A stretch of DNA of 64,000 nucleotides, taken from the NCBI GenBank assembly GCA_010356995.1, contig ML996687.1:559803-623802 (forward strand), given 5' to 3'. The notes beneath the pieces were generated by a model. That model was not told the origin of the DNA. It did not search any database and saw only the letters and a list, made by a program, of their open reading frames with translations. How positions within the stretch are numbered: position 1 is the first letter of the stretch; each line of letters begins with the position of its first letter. The translations under genes were made by a program, and so were the position numbers. Of this stretch, positions 51,636 to 62,977 are shown one piece after another. Source of the stretch: Trichodelitschia bisporula. Lineage: Eukaryota > Ascomycota > Dothideomycetes > Phaeotrichales > Phaeotrichaceae.

Positions 51636-52271
51636 TCACTTCCCCCCCTTAACCCCCCTCTTCTCATTCGCCCTCTCCTTCCTCTCCTGCCTCTTAACCC
51701 TCTCCTTCCGTTCCGCCCTCTTCTCCCTCCTCACATCCCCCGCCTCCCCGGTCGCCCCCTCCTTCTTCTCATCCACCTCCACCAGCCAATCGTCCTCGCC
51801 AGCCTTGTTCTTCCCTCCATATCCCCACTTCGCAACCCACTCCCCCTTCTCCTCGTCATACACCTTGTTCCCCTCGCGCTTCTTCGCCTTAATCCCCTTC
51901 TTCGCCGCAAACTTCTCCCACGTCGTCGGCTCCCTGGCGGCGGGGATGGGTTTCTCGCGTGGCAGTGCGGTGTTTGGGGTTGGGAGTTGGACGTCGACGC
52001 CTGTGGGAGAGGCGACGATGGGACACACGGTCAGGATTTGGTTTAGGAGTGCCTGCGCGCAGTCCCGCGCCGCGGCATCGATGTCGCTGTTTTTGGAGTT
52101 CGCGGGGAGGGGGTTCGAGTCGAACACGGCCAAGTGGCCCAGATCGAAGGTGTAAGGAATCGGTTTAGCGACGTTGATGCTCGCTTTCTTCATGTCCTTT
52201 GACAGGGCCGACATGGCGGTGTCGGGCGAAGCGATGTTCTCGGGCGCAGTGTCCATCTCGACGTCGGCCAT
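51636..52271 (-). CDS. RRS1: RRS1 ribosome biogenesis protein
   Basis: Intronless, 211 residues from ATG 52271. RRS1 binds the 5S RNP with Rpf2 and is needed for 60S subunit assembly in the nucleolus. Family marks: YTFDLGHLAVFDSNPLP, RDCAQALLNQILTVCPIV, VQLPTPNTALPREKPIPAAR, PTTWEKFAAKKGIKAKKREG, then KVYDEEKGEWVAKWGYGGKN. The C-terminus is a strongly basic/acidic coil (KRAERKERVKRQERKERANE). Length agrees with yeast Rrs1 (203). Start is divergent from the DAP3-type gene 232 bp away. Confidence 0.95.
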   Translation of the reverse strand: MADVEMDTAPENIASPDTAMSALSKDMKKASINVAKPIPYTFDLGHLAVFDSNPLPANSKNSDIDAAARDCAQALLNQILTVCPIVASPTGVDVQLPTPNTALPREKPIPAAREPTTWEKFAAKKGIKAKKREGNKVYDEEKGEWVAKWGYGGKNKAGEDDWLVEVDEKKEGATGEAGDVRREKRAERKERVKRQERKERANEKRGVKGGK

Positions 52272-52503
52272 TGCGTTGCGTAGTGGCTTAGAGTTGTAAG
52301 ATTTGGTTGCGCAGTTTCACGCCCGCAAACCTGCCCCCCCAAAAGTCCGAAGAATCTCAAAAAAAAGTCGCGGAAAAAGTCCCGGCCCGCCCACACCCCC
52401 CCCGGCCGGACGCAACTTTTGCTAGCTATCCCAATTGTCAACCTCAACACCAGCTCCTTCGCAGAGCTCCACTGCATACGCGGAGCAATTGGCCCCCAGC
52501 AGA
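52272..52503. promoter_or_regulatory. Bidirectional promoter, RRS1 and mitoribosomal mS29
   Basis: 232 bp between two divergent ATGs of ribosome-related genes. Contains an A-rich stretch (CAAAAAAAAGTCGCGGAAAA region, about 52356-52380) beside a C/G-rich run; no TATA box. Confidence 0.5.
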
Positions 52504-54074
52504 ATGTCCACCATCGTCATCCCCCCGGGGCGCTGCCTGCGTACGCTCCCCCGCGCTCTCCGCCCCTCCACCGCTCCCTTCTCAACCTCAACCCACCGTT
52601 CCCTCCCCGCCCCCGCAAAGAAAAAAACCGGCACCTTCGCCCCCCCCAAACGCGGCGAACGCACCCTCAAACTCAAAAAACGCGACGTAGTCCGCGAGAC
52701 CCGGCCCCCGGCACCGGGAGAGCGCAAGGCGGTGCGCAAGCGCATCGTGCTCAGCAATACGAATGCGCTGGAGCCGGCGGGGTTGGTAGATCTGACGGCC
52801 GACATGGCGGGCGCGGAGGAAGTGCGCGGGCGTGTGGTGGGGATACCGGGGGAGGTTGTGGATGCGTTGAGGGTGGTGGAGGGGTTTAAGGTTGGGCAGG
52901 GGTGGGCGTTTTTTAGACGGCCTGCGGCGTTGATGAGGAATGAGGTGGTGGAGTTGGCGAGGGAGATGGAGGGGGTTGAGCAGGCGCGGGGCGCGGATGA
53001 GAGGGCTGTGGGGAGCGGGGTGCGTGATCTCGGGGGTCAGACGCTGCGGAAACTGGTCTATGGTGAAAGGGGGACGGGGAAGAGCGTGTTGCTCCTGCAA
53101 GCCATGGCCACAGCCTTTCTGCGCGGCTGGGTGGTCATCAGCATCCCCGAAGGTATCCCCCCTCCCCCCAATCCCCATCCCCATCCCCATCCCCATCACT
53201 GTACACAACCGCTAACACAGCAAACGCAGCCCGCGATCTCTACCTCGGACAAACCGAATACGCCCCCCTCCCCAACACCTCCCCGGTCCAATACACGCAG
53301 AACGAATACACAGCCAAACTGCTCGCGCAAATCGCAAAGGCCAACCGGCCCGTGCTGTCTAAGCTCAAGCTCACGCATGCGCATAACTTGCCTATCAAGA
53401 TTAAGCCGGGCCTCACGCTCGACGCGTTCGCGGAGCTGGGTGTTAACGACCCTGAAATCGCATGGCCTGTCTTCCAGGCCTTGTGGACGGAACTCACGGC
53501 CCCGGCTGCGGAGGCGGACGCAGAGGGCAAGGCCGTTGCCGTGCCCCGCCCGCAAATCCTCCTTGCTATCGATAATGTGGCCCCGATCTTGAGGCCGACG
53601 CAGTACAAGACCCTCGATGCGGACGGGAAATTGCGCCCGATCCACCCGCAGGACTTTGTGCTTGTAAAGCACTTTCTGGACTACTTCCGTGGCGCGCGCA
53701 CCCTGCCGCAAGGCGGCCTCGTCCTCGCCGCGACCAGCGGAAACGAGACCGTTAAATCTGACGCCCTGTCCGTCGGTATCGCAATGGCGGAGGCGCGCGT
53801 TGCGAATCCAGAAAACAAACAGCTCAAACTAGGCGATTTCTGGAACTTGTACAAGGAGATGGACATGCGCAGCCTGGAAGCGGTGATGGACGTCGAGGCG
53901 CTGAAGCTGGAGGGATTGAGTAAAGCGGAGGCGAGGGCCGTGATTGAGTACTGGGCTGGCAATGGGATGGTGAGGAGTAGGGTTGAAGAGGGGTTTGTGG
54001 GGGAGAAGTGGACGCTTGCTGGGGGGGGTGTTGTGGGGGAGTTGGAGAAGGCGGTCGTCAGGATGAGGTTTTAG
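52504..54074 (+). CDS. Mitochondrial small ribosomal subunit protein mS29 (DAP3/RSM23)
   Basis: Two exons, 52504-53152 and 53230-54074, give 497 residues; the 77-bp intron contains a CCCCAT microsatellite. The N-terminus is a mitochondrial presequence (CLRTLPRALRPSTAPFSTST). The GTP/ATP-binding P-loop is YGERGTGKSVLLLQAMATAF; then WVVISIPEARDLYLGQTEYA, LLAIDNVAPI (Walker-B-like), the DAP3-family region HPQDFVLVKHFLDYFRG and the C-terminal AVIEYWAGNGMV. mS29 is a GTP-binding structural protein of the mitoribosomal small subunit and, in animals, a cell-death factor. ATG 52504 is the first in a clean context after a short leader; the longer upstream frame lacks an ATG. Confidence 0.93.
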
Positions 54075-54661
54075 GGCCACCTTTGTACGATTTGCGTGGT
54101 AGGGTACATATGACATCGTGTGGAGCTCATGGATGAAGAATCTACAAAGTCTACAACATCGTCGTCGGCCCGTACCGTATTCGTATCCCGTGTCCAGCCA
54201 AGAAACGCCTATCAACCCCGCGTCCAACCCGGAGGTGCCGCCGCAACGCACGGCGCTCCCCGCCTCGGACTGGCGCACCCGAACCAGGCCTAGCGGCCCC
54301 GAGTTTCCCTGTCCCGCCAGCCAGCCTTGCGCAAGCGCGTGGTCAGCGCCGAGGGAGGAGATAATGTGCGGGACACTGACGCTGACCCGATAAGAGCTTC
54401 GCACCGAGCTAAGCCGCGCCTGCAGCTTCAGGGTTGCACCTTATCGACTTCTGGAGAAGGTGGAGGTGGGGGGTTGGGTGGGTGGGAAGCTCCCGCCGCG
54501 GGGGGGATAAGACGCTGGGGTTACCCAGCGGCTCTACTTGTGAGAGCTTTCCCGGTTTTTGGGTTGCTTTGCTTGTGTTTCCGCGATTCTTGAAGATTTT
54601 TGGTAATTGCGACGAGATTTACTTTGTACGAGGTATACGGGTACGAGTACATCGAGAAATC
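54075..54661. promoter_or_regulatory. Promoter region of the permease gene
   Basis: Between two plus-strand genes. 54460-54560 is G-rich on the plus strand. No TATA box is clear and no gene is supported. Confidence 0.4.
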
Positions 54662-56445
54662 ATGGCGACGACGGCAGACGAGCCCGTGCTCCACGAGACG
54701 GCGAACCAGATCGAGGCGCGCGACGAGGCGAAGCTCGCGGAGCTGGGGTACAAGCAGGAGCTGCAGCGCGACTGGAGCGTGTTGCACAACTTCGGGGTGT
54801 CGTTTTCGATTATCGTGAGTTGCTACCCTTTGGACCGGCGCATGCGGGACTGACTGGGCGCAGAGCGTGGTTACGGGCATCACGACGCTGTTCAGGTGAG
54901 CGCTTCGTCTACTTCCACGGGAGCGGGATTGACGCATCTCAGCTACGGCCTCGCAACCGGCGGCCCCGGCGTCATGGCCTCCGGCTGGCTAATCGGTACA
55001 TCGCGCTCCCCCCCCCCCCCCCTCACCGCTAACCCCGCGCTCCAGTCTCCTTCATGACGCTCTTCGTCGGCCTCAGCATGGCGGAAATCGTCTCCGCAAT
55101 CCCCACCTCGGGCGGGCCCTACTTCTGGGCCGCCATCCTAGCCCCCCCCCAACACGCCCCCTTCTTCAGCTGGCTAACCGGCTTCCTGAACCTCCTGGGC
55201 CAGGTCGCAGTTACGACGGGCATCACATTCGGGTGTGCGGGGCTCATATCCACGCTCGCGACGGTCAAGAGCCCGGATTACACGCCGACGGCGGGGCGCA
55301 CGCTCGGCATCTATGCGGCGCTGCTCGTGAGCCATGGGCTGGTGAATACGTTCGGCGTGCATATCCTGCGTTATCTGAATAACACGTCCATTGTGCTGCA
55401 CAGCCTGGGCGTGGGGTCGCTCGCCATCGCGGTCGTCGCCGCGGCGCCAACACATCAGTCCGCGAAGGCCGTGTTTGGGACGTTCTACGACGGGACCGGG
55501 GATCCGGGGTGGGGAGTGCGGGCATCGCCGGCCTACGTCGCCATCTGCGGGATTCTGCTGTCCCAATACACGATCACGGGCTTCGACGCGAGCGCACACA
55601 TGTCCGAGGAAACGCGGAGCGCAGCGCGCAGCGCCCCCATCGGCGTCATGACGAGCATCGGGGTATCTGCAATCTTCGGCTTCTTCTACCTACTGTGCCT
55701 GCTCTTCTCAGTGCAAGACTGGGACCGCGTCCGCAACTCTGATTACGGCCAACCCGTTCTGCAAATCTTCGTCGACGCATTTGGGGTCAATGGCGCGGTG
55801 GTGGCGATGACGCTGGTGATTATCTGCGTGTGGCATTGCGGGCTGTTCAGCCTGACGAGCAATTCGCGCATGATGTTTGCCTTCAGCCGCGACGGGGCCT
55901 TGCCGCGGTATTTCAACTCCGTGGATAAGAGATTCAGGAGCCCCATCCGCACGATCTGGCTCGCCGCGTCGTTGGCGTTCCTCCTCGCGCTCCCGAGTCT
56001 CGGGAACTCAGTCGCCTTCGCCGCAGCCACGAGCATCGCGACCATCGGGCTGTACCTATCGTACGCGCTGCCCGTGCTCATCAGCATCATCTGGCACAAG
56101 CACTTTGTGCGCGGGCCCTTCAATCTCGGCCGGTTTTCGCGACCCGTGGGGATTGTGACGTGTACCTGGGTTACGTTTATCAGTATCGTGTTTTGTCTGC
56201 CGACGGTGAATCCGGTCAATAAGGACACGCTGAATTACACGCCCGTGGCGGTGGGGATTGTTCTCGTTGGGACGCTCGGGAGCTGGTTCCTTTGGGCGAG
56301 GAAGTGGTTCACTGGGCCGCGCAGGCAGATCGAGCTTGCTGCCATTGGGGTCGATGTTAATGATCCCGCTGCTGTGGTTGAGGCGGAGGAGGCGGGCGTA
56401 CTGGATGGGAAGGGGAAGGTGGGGGAGAAGGAGGTTAGTAGTTAA
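54662..56445 (+). CDS. Amino acid/GABA/choline-type permease (APC superfamily)
   Basis: Four exons (54662-54814, 54864-54895, 54943-54995, 55046-56445) give 545 residues; introns are 49, 47 and 50 bp, the last with a 15-C run. Three introns cluster in the first 80 codons, around transmembrane helix 1. The N-terminus LAELGYKQELQRDWSVLHNF and FGVSFSIISVVTGITTLFSY are typical of the fungal GABA/choline permease group. ASGWLIVSFMTLFVGLSMAE and IVSAIPTSGGPYFWAA follow. About 12 helices are visible, with GFDASAHMSEETRSAARSAP and NSRMMFAFSRDGALPRYF as APC marks. Located in the plasma or vacuolar membrane. Substrate unknown; GABA, choline or another amino compound. Confidence 0.92.
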
Positions 56446-57421
56446 GTGGGAGCGGGGACGGGAGGGCTTCGGTTGACTGAGGAGCGGGAATCGGGAGCGG
56501 TTGGATACCAATGGAGTAATGGCAGTATAGACTTGACACGCGCAATTGCTATGGTGTAAAGTGAATAGTTTGACAAAAGACAGAGACAAGAAGAGGAGAG
56601 AGTTAGAGACTCGAGAGACTAAATGCACCATGATACCAAGATGACATAACAGTGCTCCTTCCTCCCACCATGCGCACATTGCATGATATTCTTTCATCAG
56701 ATAAGTATGCCCCGTGCTGACATCACAATGCTCCTTCCTAGCATAACAATGCTCCTGCCTTTTGTCTAGAACTACATCGTGGAGTACCTTTGAGCGGGGA
56801 TGACGTAGGTAGTTTTTAATGATGATTCGTCGTTGCCATCGGAGTGAGCGAGGGACGAATTCAAGTGCTCATTAAAGAAGACGGCCCGATTGGGAATGTG
56901 CGCAGGTTCCTAGGCGTCGTTGATATCAAGGGAACGCTACCCGGGATCTGGTGTGTTTGTGACGATTCGTCCGCGAGACTCAACCTCTGTGGGATAAGCG
57001 TACGGGACGCTCACTATCACAAGATCAGGGGCGGCTGTTGAAGTTTGGTAATTCTAGTCTGCACTGTTGAGGGAGTCCCCGACAGACTCGTTATCCAACG
57101 TCAGCACTACGCCCTGTTCTCTGCATCTACCGTCGTTACTGTTCAAGAGGAGACTGAGCGGCTCCTGCCAGTCCAGGTAAGGGTTCCACAGTGAGCACCC
57201 TTTGTTCTCAACTCCTGATAGACTGTAGGATGAGCACAACTATCTAGTCCTCAACTATGCATGTAGAGCTTTGTCCACGAGTTGCAGTCTTCTATTAAGT
57301 GGTAGTATGGGAAGCCACGTCATTGACCCCGAACAGCTAAGTAATTACGGCTCTTACCTACGTACATACCACGAGCCCAACGATAGACATACACAGAACG
57401 CCTCCCCCCAAACCCCCGCCG
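56446..57421. other. Spacer with an LTR-like fossil
   Basis: 3' flanks of two converging genes. The left half contains the second LTR-like fossil (56574-56780). Nothing else is recognised. Confidence 0.5.
56574..56780 (-). mobile_element. LTR-like fossil, copy B
   Basis: Related to copy A at 6671-6830, with the same order of blocks: a GA-rich stretch, GATACCAAG, CACATTGCATG, AAGTATGC, then CAATGCTCCTTCC and CAATGCTCCTGCC. On the minus strand it has a TGTTATGC start near 56748 and repeated GGMAGGAGCAT units. It also has a CATTTAGTCTCTCGAG stretch and a CT-rich end, as expected of an LTR from promoter to R region. No coding part is attached; it looks like an old, diverged solo copy. Family not determined. 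Confidence 0.45.
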
Positions 57422-59107
57422 TTACTCCTCATCCCTTAACTCGCTGGACTTAATTTCCGCAGTCTCACACCCCCCACACCCCCTCTTCAAAATGGGCCAC
57501 GCCCCAGATCCCAACCGACGCACATGCCACCACTCAACCCACTCCCTATCCCACCTCACACACTCCCTCCCACAATCATCGCACACGCGGCCCTCAGCCC
57601 TCGCCGCCTGCGCCTCCTCCAGCGCCTTGTGCAACACACTCGGCGGCTCGTGCGGCAATCCCCCATGCAGCGTCGGCAGCCGCGGATGACGCGCGCAGGT
57701 ACCGAGCGCCAGGTCGAAGAGCGAGCGAACGCGCGCGCGGGGCGGCGGGGCCCAGAATTTGATAAAGTCGCCGTGGTGGGCCGTCGAGAGAGTCGTGTAG
57801 GCAGGGAGCGACGTGAATGGCGACCCGGGCGGGAGGGCGGAGGGGGGCATGCGCTCGGGCCAGGGGAGAAGGGACACGGGTGCGGTGCGCGCGAAGAGGG
57901 CTTCATGGCTCCGCCGGCCATCCGGGTCGCGCAGATTGTGCAAGGGAATGCGGGCCTCGAGATCTTTCATGATCGGGGTGAATTTGGGGTCGGTCTCGAG
58001 GAAGGGATTGGGGGTGAGGGTGACTTTGAGGCGCCGGGCTTTGCGCAGGAGGGTTAGGAAGGCGTAGGGGAGGGTGGTGAGGCGGTTGTTGGCGACGCTG
58101 AGCTCCACCAGGTTTTCCAGCTGTGCGATGGCGGGGGGGAGAGCGGTCAGCTTGTTGTTGCGCAGGATGAGGACGGTGAGGTTCGTGAGGGAGAAGAGGG
58201 TGAGTGGGAGGGTGCGGAGGCTGTTATTCGCGAGGTACAGCTGAATTCGCGCCTCGAGAGACTCGTAGTGCGTCTCCTCGAAAGACTCGCGGAGCTCCTT
58301 CATAGTCTCGGGGCGCCTCCCGAAACGCCCGTGGTGCGCCTCACTGGCTAACTGCTGAGAGTTGAGCGGGACGTGGTCGAAGTGGCGTGGGACCTTGATG
58401 ATAGAGCGGAGGGGCGTGAGGAGGTCAGAGGGGAGCGTTTGGAGGTCGAGGTTGCTACGTGGGTTAGGTATCTACTTCAACGACGGGGGGGTGACGTACT
58501 CAAGCTCCACAACGGGATTGTTCTCGTCAACACACTCCTCCACCTTGCGCCTCGCCAGCACCAGCGGACTCTCCGCACGGGCAACCGTGCCAAAGATCAA
58601 GCCGCCGCCGAGCTCGCTCGTCAACGTCGTCTCCTGGACGCCCGTCTGCGGCTGCACCTCGCTACCACCGGCCCCCGACGACTCCGGTACTTCGCCCTCT
58701 GGCAATTCGCCCTCGTCCGTGTTGTCGCTCAGCATGTACACGCCGCTGTCGAAGTTGCGTGCAAAGTTCGACTTGGCCTTCGGGGTGGCAGAGGACGGAG
58801 CTTGGGCAGGCGAGAAGGCAGACGCCGATGCCGACGCAGATACGGGGGTTTGCGAAGGCGCACCGGCAGCCCAGTAGGGCCCGACATGGCGCCGCTTTGC
58901 ACGCGGTTTTTCGTAGAGCTCGACAGAGGGGTCAATAGGGTCGGAAGAGAAGCTGTCTGGTTCGGAGGAGGGGGCGTCGTCGAGGGGAGGGGGTGCGGTG
59001 AAAGGGTAGGAGCGTTTGGTGGGGCGGAAAGGCGGGGGTGAGGAGGGGATGTTGGGCGAGGGTGAGGAGGGGATGTTGGGGGGGGAGGAGGGGAGGGGGG
59101 ACGACAT
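57422..59107 (-). CDS. Leucine-rich repeat protein with C-terminal Cys-rich segment
   Basis: Two exons, 59107-58500 and 58454-57422, give 546 residues; the 45-bp intron has a GTACGT donor and CCTAAC branch. The first about 200 residues are disordered, Ser/Pro-rich (PNIPSSPSPNIPSSPPPF) with a KPRAKRRHVG basic patch. LRRs begin at the splice (VELDNLDLQTLPSDLL) and continue with RIQLYLANNSLRTLP, LTVLILRNNKLTALP and LVELSVANNRLTTLP, about four to five units. A region with DLALGTCARHPRLP follows, then a candidate zinc-binding set VCDDCGREC ... RGCGGCE near the end. The layout resembles fungal LRR proteins of unknown role; protein-protein interaction is the safe guess. Confidence 0.85.
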
Positions 59108-60223
59108 GGTGTAGCAATGGATGGTGTGTCTAATAAAGGGGAATGGAGAAGAATTGGATTTGACGATGCTGGTTGTCGTGGGGGTGAAGGTGGAGGAGAA
59201 CTTTAAGGTGTTCGGAAGTGCGTGACGCGTGGTTGGCGCGTCCACCACGTACAGTATTCTGTGGCGGGGGGTGGGGAGCGTGGCGGGGCGGGGATTGGGG
59301 AGCCGACTCCATGGCCGTGGGTTTTGCTGGGCTGAAGGACAATGGCAATTGATTGTGAAATACCTCCGTACGGAATACGGATTGTACATGCAAATGCTCT
59401 ACCTCCGTATGAGGGGATTTAGAGGCGGTTTGTGATACCATTTTGGACTTTTTGATGGCTTGCGTACCAAACGCTGATGTCGACTGCCCGGAGGTATCTC
59501 CAGCCTCCCACAACTCAGATTCTTCACCCAAGAAAAATCTGAACCGAAATCACGCTTCGAAGCGGCAAGCAAGGGCCTACCGAGTGAGAGTCGCGAAAGC
59601 TCTGAATGGGTACATACCTCCCGGAAGGAAGAGAAAAGAGAGGGAATTGGTCGAGTATGCCGTATGCCACAGTCACTTCCACCGAACAGAGCAAGGCTGG
59701 GCACAAGCCTGATGTCTTATTTCCGCAAAGGCTGAAGCAAGGAGGCCCGAGACTCGAACTAAAACGATTTAACGCGTTTTTTCCAGCATCGATGACGGAA
59801 AGAATCGGGACTATCGCGAGGCTCTCGCGACGTGCTGACTGCGCACCCAGACCCTCAGTCACGCCAATGCCTTCACAGCCCAAAGCAGGAGTAAAGATGA
59901 CTCCATCAAACCCCTTCACGGCCTTCAATCCACATCTTCCACATCACAATGCCTCAGTGTCGTTCTCCATCCCCCATGGCTAAACACACGCACACTCCTA
60001 AACAAACCGTGCCTGCCAAGAAACATGTGACGGAATGCGGGGAATCACCGCCGAGGGGATCCTTTTCCGCACCGACATCCCCCCTCTCACCTCAGCACCT
60101 GAAAGCTCCACGAATTGAACCTCTGCAAGCGCTGACCGGAATCCACAATGTGAAGCATCGACGTCAACAGCTCGGCCTCGTCCCGCGCCCAAACGTGCGG
60201 TACGGTTTGCTTTCGGCCCGTTC

Positions 60224-60310
<87 letters not shown>

Positions 60311-60470
60311 CAATCGGAGCTCTATTCCCAGCCGTTATTCCCGGCACGCCGCCGCGACATCGTCAGCTCCCCATGCAGGAGTTTATATAGAACCGTGGCG
60401 GTCGTCGCAATAATCCTCACCTCATGCATCCTTCCTTTCACTTATAGACCGTAATACCCCATAGACTACC
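59108..60470. other. 1.4-kb spacer with a long poly-C tract
   Basis: Divergent promoters of the LRR gene and the succinyl-CoA-ligase-like gene. Holds the 85-nt C run listed separately. Plus-strand frames through 59606-60413 are not convincing. No RNA gene seen. Confidence 0.5.
60225..60309 (+). repeat. Poly-C tract, 85 nt
   Basis: An uninterrupted run of C on the plus strand, about 160 bp upstream of the ATG of the next gene. It may be a true microsatellite or partly an assembly artefact. Confidence 0.9.
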
Positions 60471-62537
60471 ATGCTGCGCACCCTCCCGCGGTCCCCCCGC
60501 CCCCACACCCGCCTCTTCTCCTCCCGCCGCACCTCGCCCTACGAAAGCACAATCGCGAACCTAAACATCGGCGCCCACACCCGCGTCATCTTCCAAGGCT
60601 TCACGGGGAAACAAGCTACGGCCAATGCCATTGAGTCGCTGGCATGGGGCACCAATATCGTCGGCGGCGTGAGACCCGGCAAAGAGGGCGAGCACCTGGG
60701 TCTGCCCGTGCTGCCCTCCGTCCGCCGCGCAATGGCCGAGCTGAAGCCCGACGCAACGGGTATCTACGTTGCGGCGCACCAGGCGCCGGCGGCGATTGAG
60801 GAGGCGATTGAGGCGGAGGTGCCGCTCATCGTCGCGGTCGCGGAGCACATCCCGCTCCACGACATCCTGCGGGTGCACCCCTCCCAAACCTTCCCGGCTC
60901 TCAAAATCACCAACTAACCACTCCGCCAGATCCACTCCATCCTCCAAACCCAATCCAAATCCCGCCTCGTCGGCGCCAACTCCCCCGGCATAATCTCCGC
61001 CCTCGGCAAATGCCGCATCGGCTTCCAACCCCTCCCAACCTTCTCCCCCGGCCACGTCGGCATAATCGCCAAATCCGGCACCCTGAGCTACGAAACCGTC
61101 GCGGCATTGACAAGGCAGGGCGTGGGGCAAAGCCTCTGCATCGGGATGGGCGGCGACGTCGTCGCAGGAACAGACTTCGTCGACGGCCTGCGTGTCTTCG
61201 AACACGACACCGACACCCACGCCATCATCCTCGTAGGCGAAGTCGGTGGCACGGCCGAAGAGGAGGCCGCGGAGTGGATCAAAGCGTATCGCGCCCGCAC
61301 GCCGAACCCCAAGCCGATAGCCGGCCTGGTTGGCGGGCGGACGGCCCGGCCTGGCACCGTTATGGGACATGCGGGTGCGTGGGCGGGGCCCGGTCAAGCG
61401 AGCGCGGCGGAGAAACAGCGTGTCCTGGAGGAGGCAGGCGTCGTCATGGTTGACCACCCGACGAAGTTCGGCGGCCTGATGAAGACGCTGCTTGCGCAGC
61501 GCGGTGCTCCCACCTCTGCGTCCAGCGGGGGCGGAAGCGGAACCATCCCCGCCCAGGCCCGCGGCTTCCACACCCTGCGCCGGCCGCACGTGCGCCCCGC
61601 CCCCGTGATGCAGAAACGCAGTCTCCACCTCCGCGCCGACCAAGCCGCCACCCTCCTCGCCGAGCACGGGATCCGCACCTCCGCCCTGCCCGCCGGGACT
61701 CCGCCCCGCAGCCTCGTGCTGACAATCGACCGGACCATGCGCTCACCCGTGCTCATCGCCTCTTCCGGCACCGGGCCTGCTACACATACCCCCTTCTCCT
61801 ACGCCGGCGGCCCGTCGCCGAGCGAAGCCATGGCCGCAGTGCGCGCGCTGGATCTCGACACAGCCACACCGGCCGCGGCAGATGCACTAGAGCTGATCGT
61901 CGCGCTGTGGGGGCTGTTTCGGCAGTACGAGGGCATCGAGCTGCGATCCCAGGTAGGCGTCGCGGCGGGGAAGCTGCTGGTTGCGGAGCCCGAGTTCACG
62001 TTCGACGACGCGGCGTTCCGGTCGAGCGGGCGGCATGCGGAGCTACATGGGCAGCGGGACGTGACGGGTGTTGATCCGATGGAGCTTGCAGGCGAGGCAG
62101 CGGGGATCGTGTACGTGAAGCTCGACGGGGAGGACCGGAATATCGGGACCGTGGTCAATGGCGCTGGGCTGGCGATGAACACGGTTGACGCGCTAGAGGC
62201 GCAAGTTGGTGGTCTTGCGACGAATTTTCTGGACACGGGTGGGAAGGCGACGAGTGAGACTGTCAAACGGAGTTTTGAGCTTGTGCTTGCGGATCCGAGG
62301 GTTAAGGTTGTGTTTGTGAATATTTTTGGCGGGTTGACGTTGGGGGATATGATTGCCCGGGGAGTGGTTATGGCGATGAGGGAGTTGGAGGTTCATGTGC
62401 CGGTTGTGGTGAGGATTCGGGGGACGAGGGAGGAGGAGGGTCAGGCTGTGATACGGGAGAGTGGGTTGAAGGTTTTTGCGTATGATGGGTTTGAGGAGGC
62501 GGCGCGGAAGGTGGTTGAGTTGGCCAATCGGTCCTGA
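60471..62537 (+). CDS. Fused alpha-beta succinyl-CoA-ligase-like protein, mitochondrial
   Basis: Two exons, 60471-60872 and 60930-62537 (57-bp intron), give 669 residues. The N-terminus is a mitochondrial presequence (LRTLPRSPRPHTRLFSSRR). Residues about 30-330 are a complete alpha subunit: CoA-binding RVIFQGFTGKQATANAIESL, GANSPGIISALGKCRIGF, KSGTLSYETVAALTRQGVGQ, and the phospho-His in TVMGHAGAWAG. Residues about 370-669 are beta-like: a partial ATP-grasp (LHLRADQAATLLAEHGIRTS) and a CoA-ligase domain, NGAGLAMNTVDALEAQVG, ATNFLDTGGKATSETVKRSF, VFVNIFGGLTLGDMIARGVV. The order alpha then beta in one chain differs from the separate LSC1 and LSC2 subunits. It probably makes or uses an acyl-CoA with NDP/NTP; the acid is not certain. 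Confidence 0.88.
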
Positions 62538-62977
62538 ATGGGGGTTGCATAGCGTTCCTGTTGGGGATAGAGCGGTACTGAGGCTTGTATGGCTGCTCTT
62601 TGGCCGTGGGGGCCAAATATGAACTTGTATATGATGCATCTCGCGATTCGCGCTGGAGGCAAAAATGTGCTCACTGCAGGAGCCTTAACTGGCCTGATAT
62701 ATGCCAGAGTTGATGTTTTGGCTTCCCTATTCCTCACATGTAGTCGCCGGCTCCCGCCCAGTAAAGTGACATATCTTGCAGATGAATCTCAATGTACGCC
62801 TCCAAAAGCGCTGCAGCCAAAACTCGCCGTTCATTTTCCGCATCTCAACCTTCCCAGTTGGGTAACCGAGAGTTTGGCCATCACCGGTCACCTGACAACG
62901 CGCAAATGCGCGACATGAAATTTGATATCCCCCCCTCATCCCTACCACCAGCCTTCCCCGTCCGCAATTCCCACAAT
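62538..62977. other. Spacer and promoter of the SET-domain gene
   Basis: 440 bp between two plus-strand genes. An open frame extends upstream of the chosen ATG at 62978 but begins in sequence that reads like a leader. No TATA box is clear. Confidence 0.4.

Noticed and set aside
59606-60413. Plus-strand frames across the poly-C tract
   Set aside because: The proline run is just the C homopolymer; flanking residues show no domain and the region is a promoter spacer.
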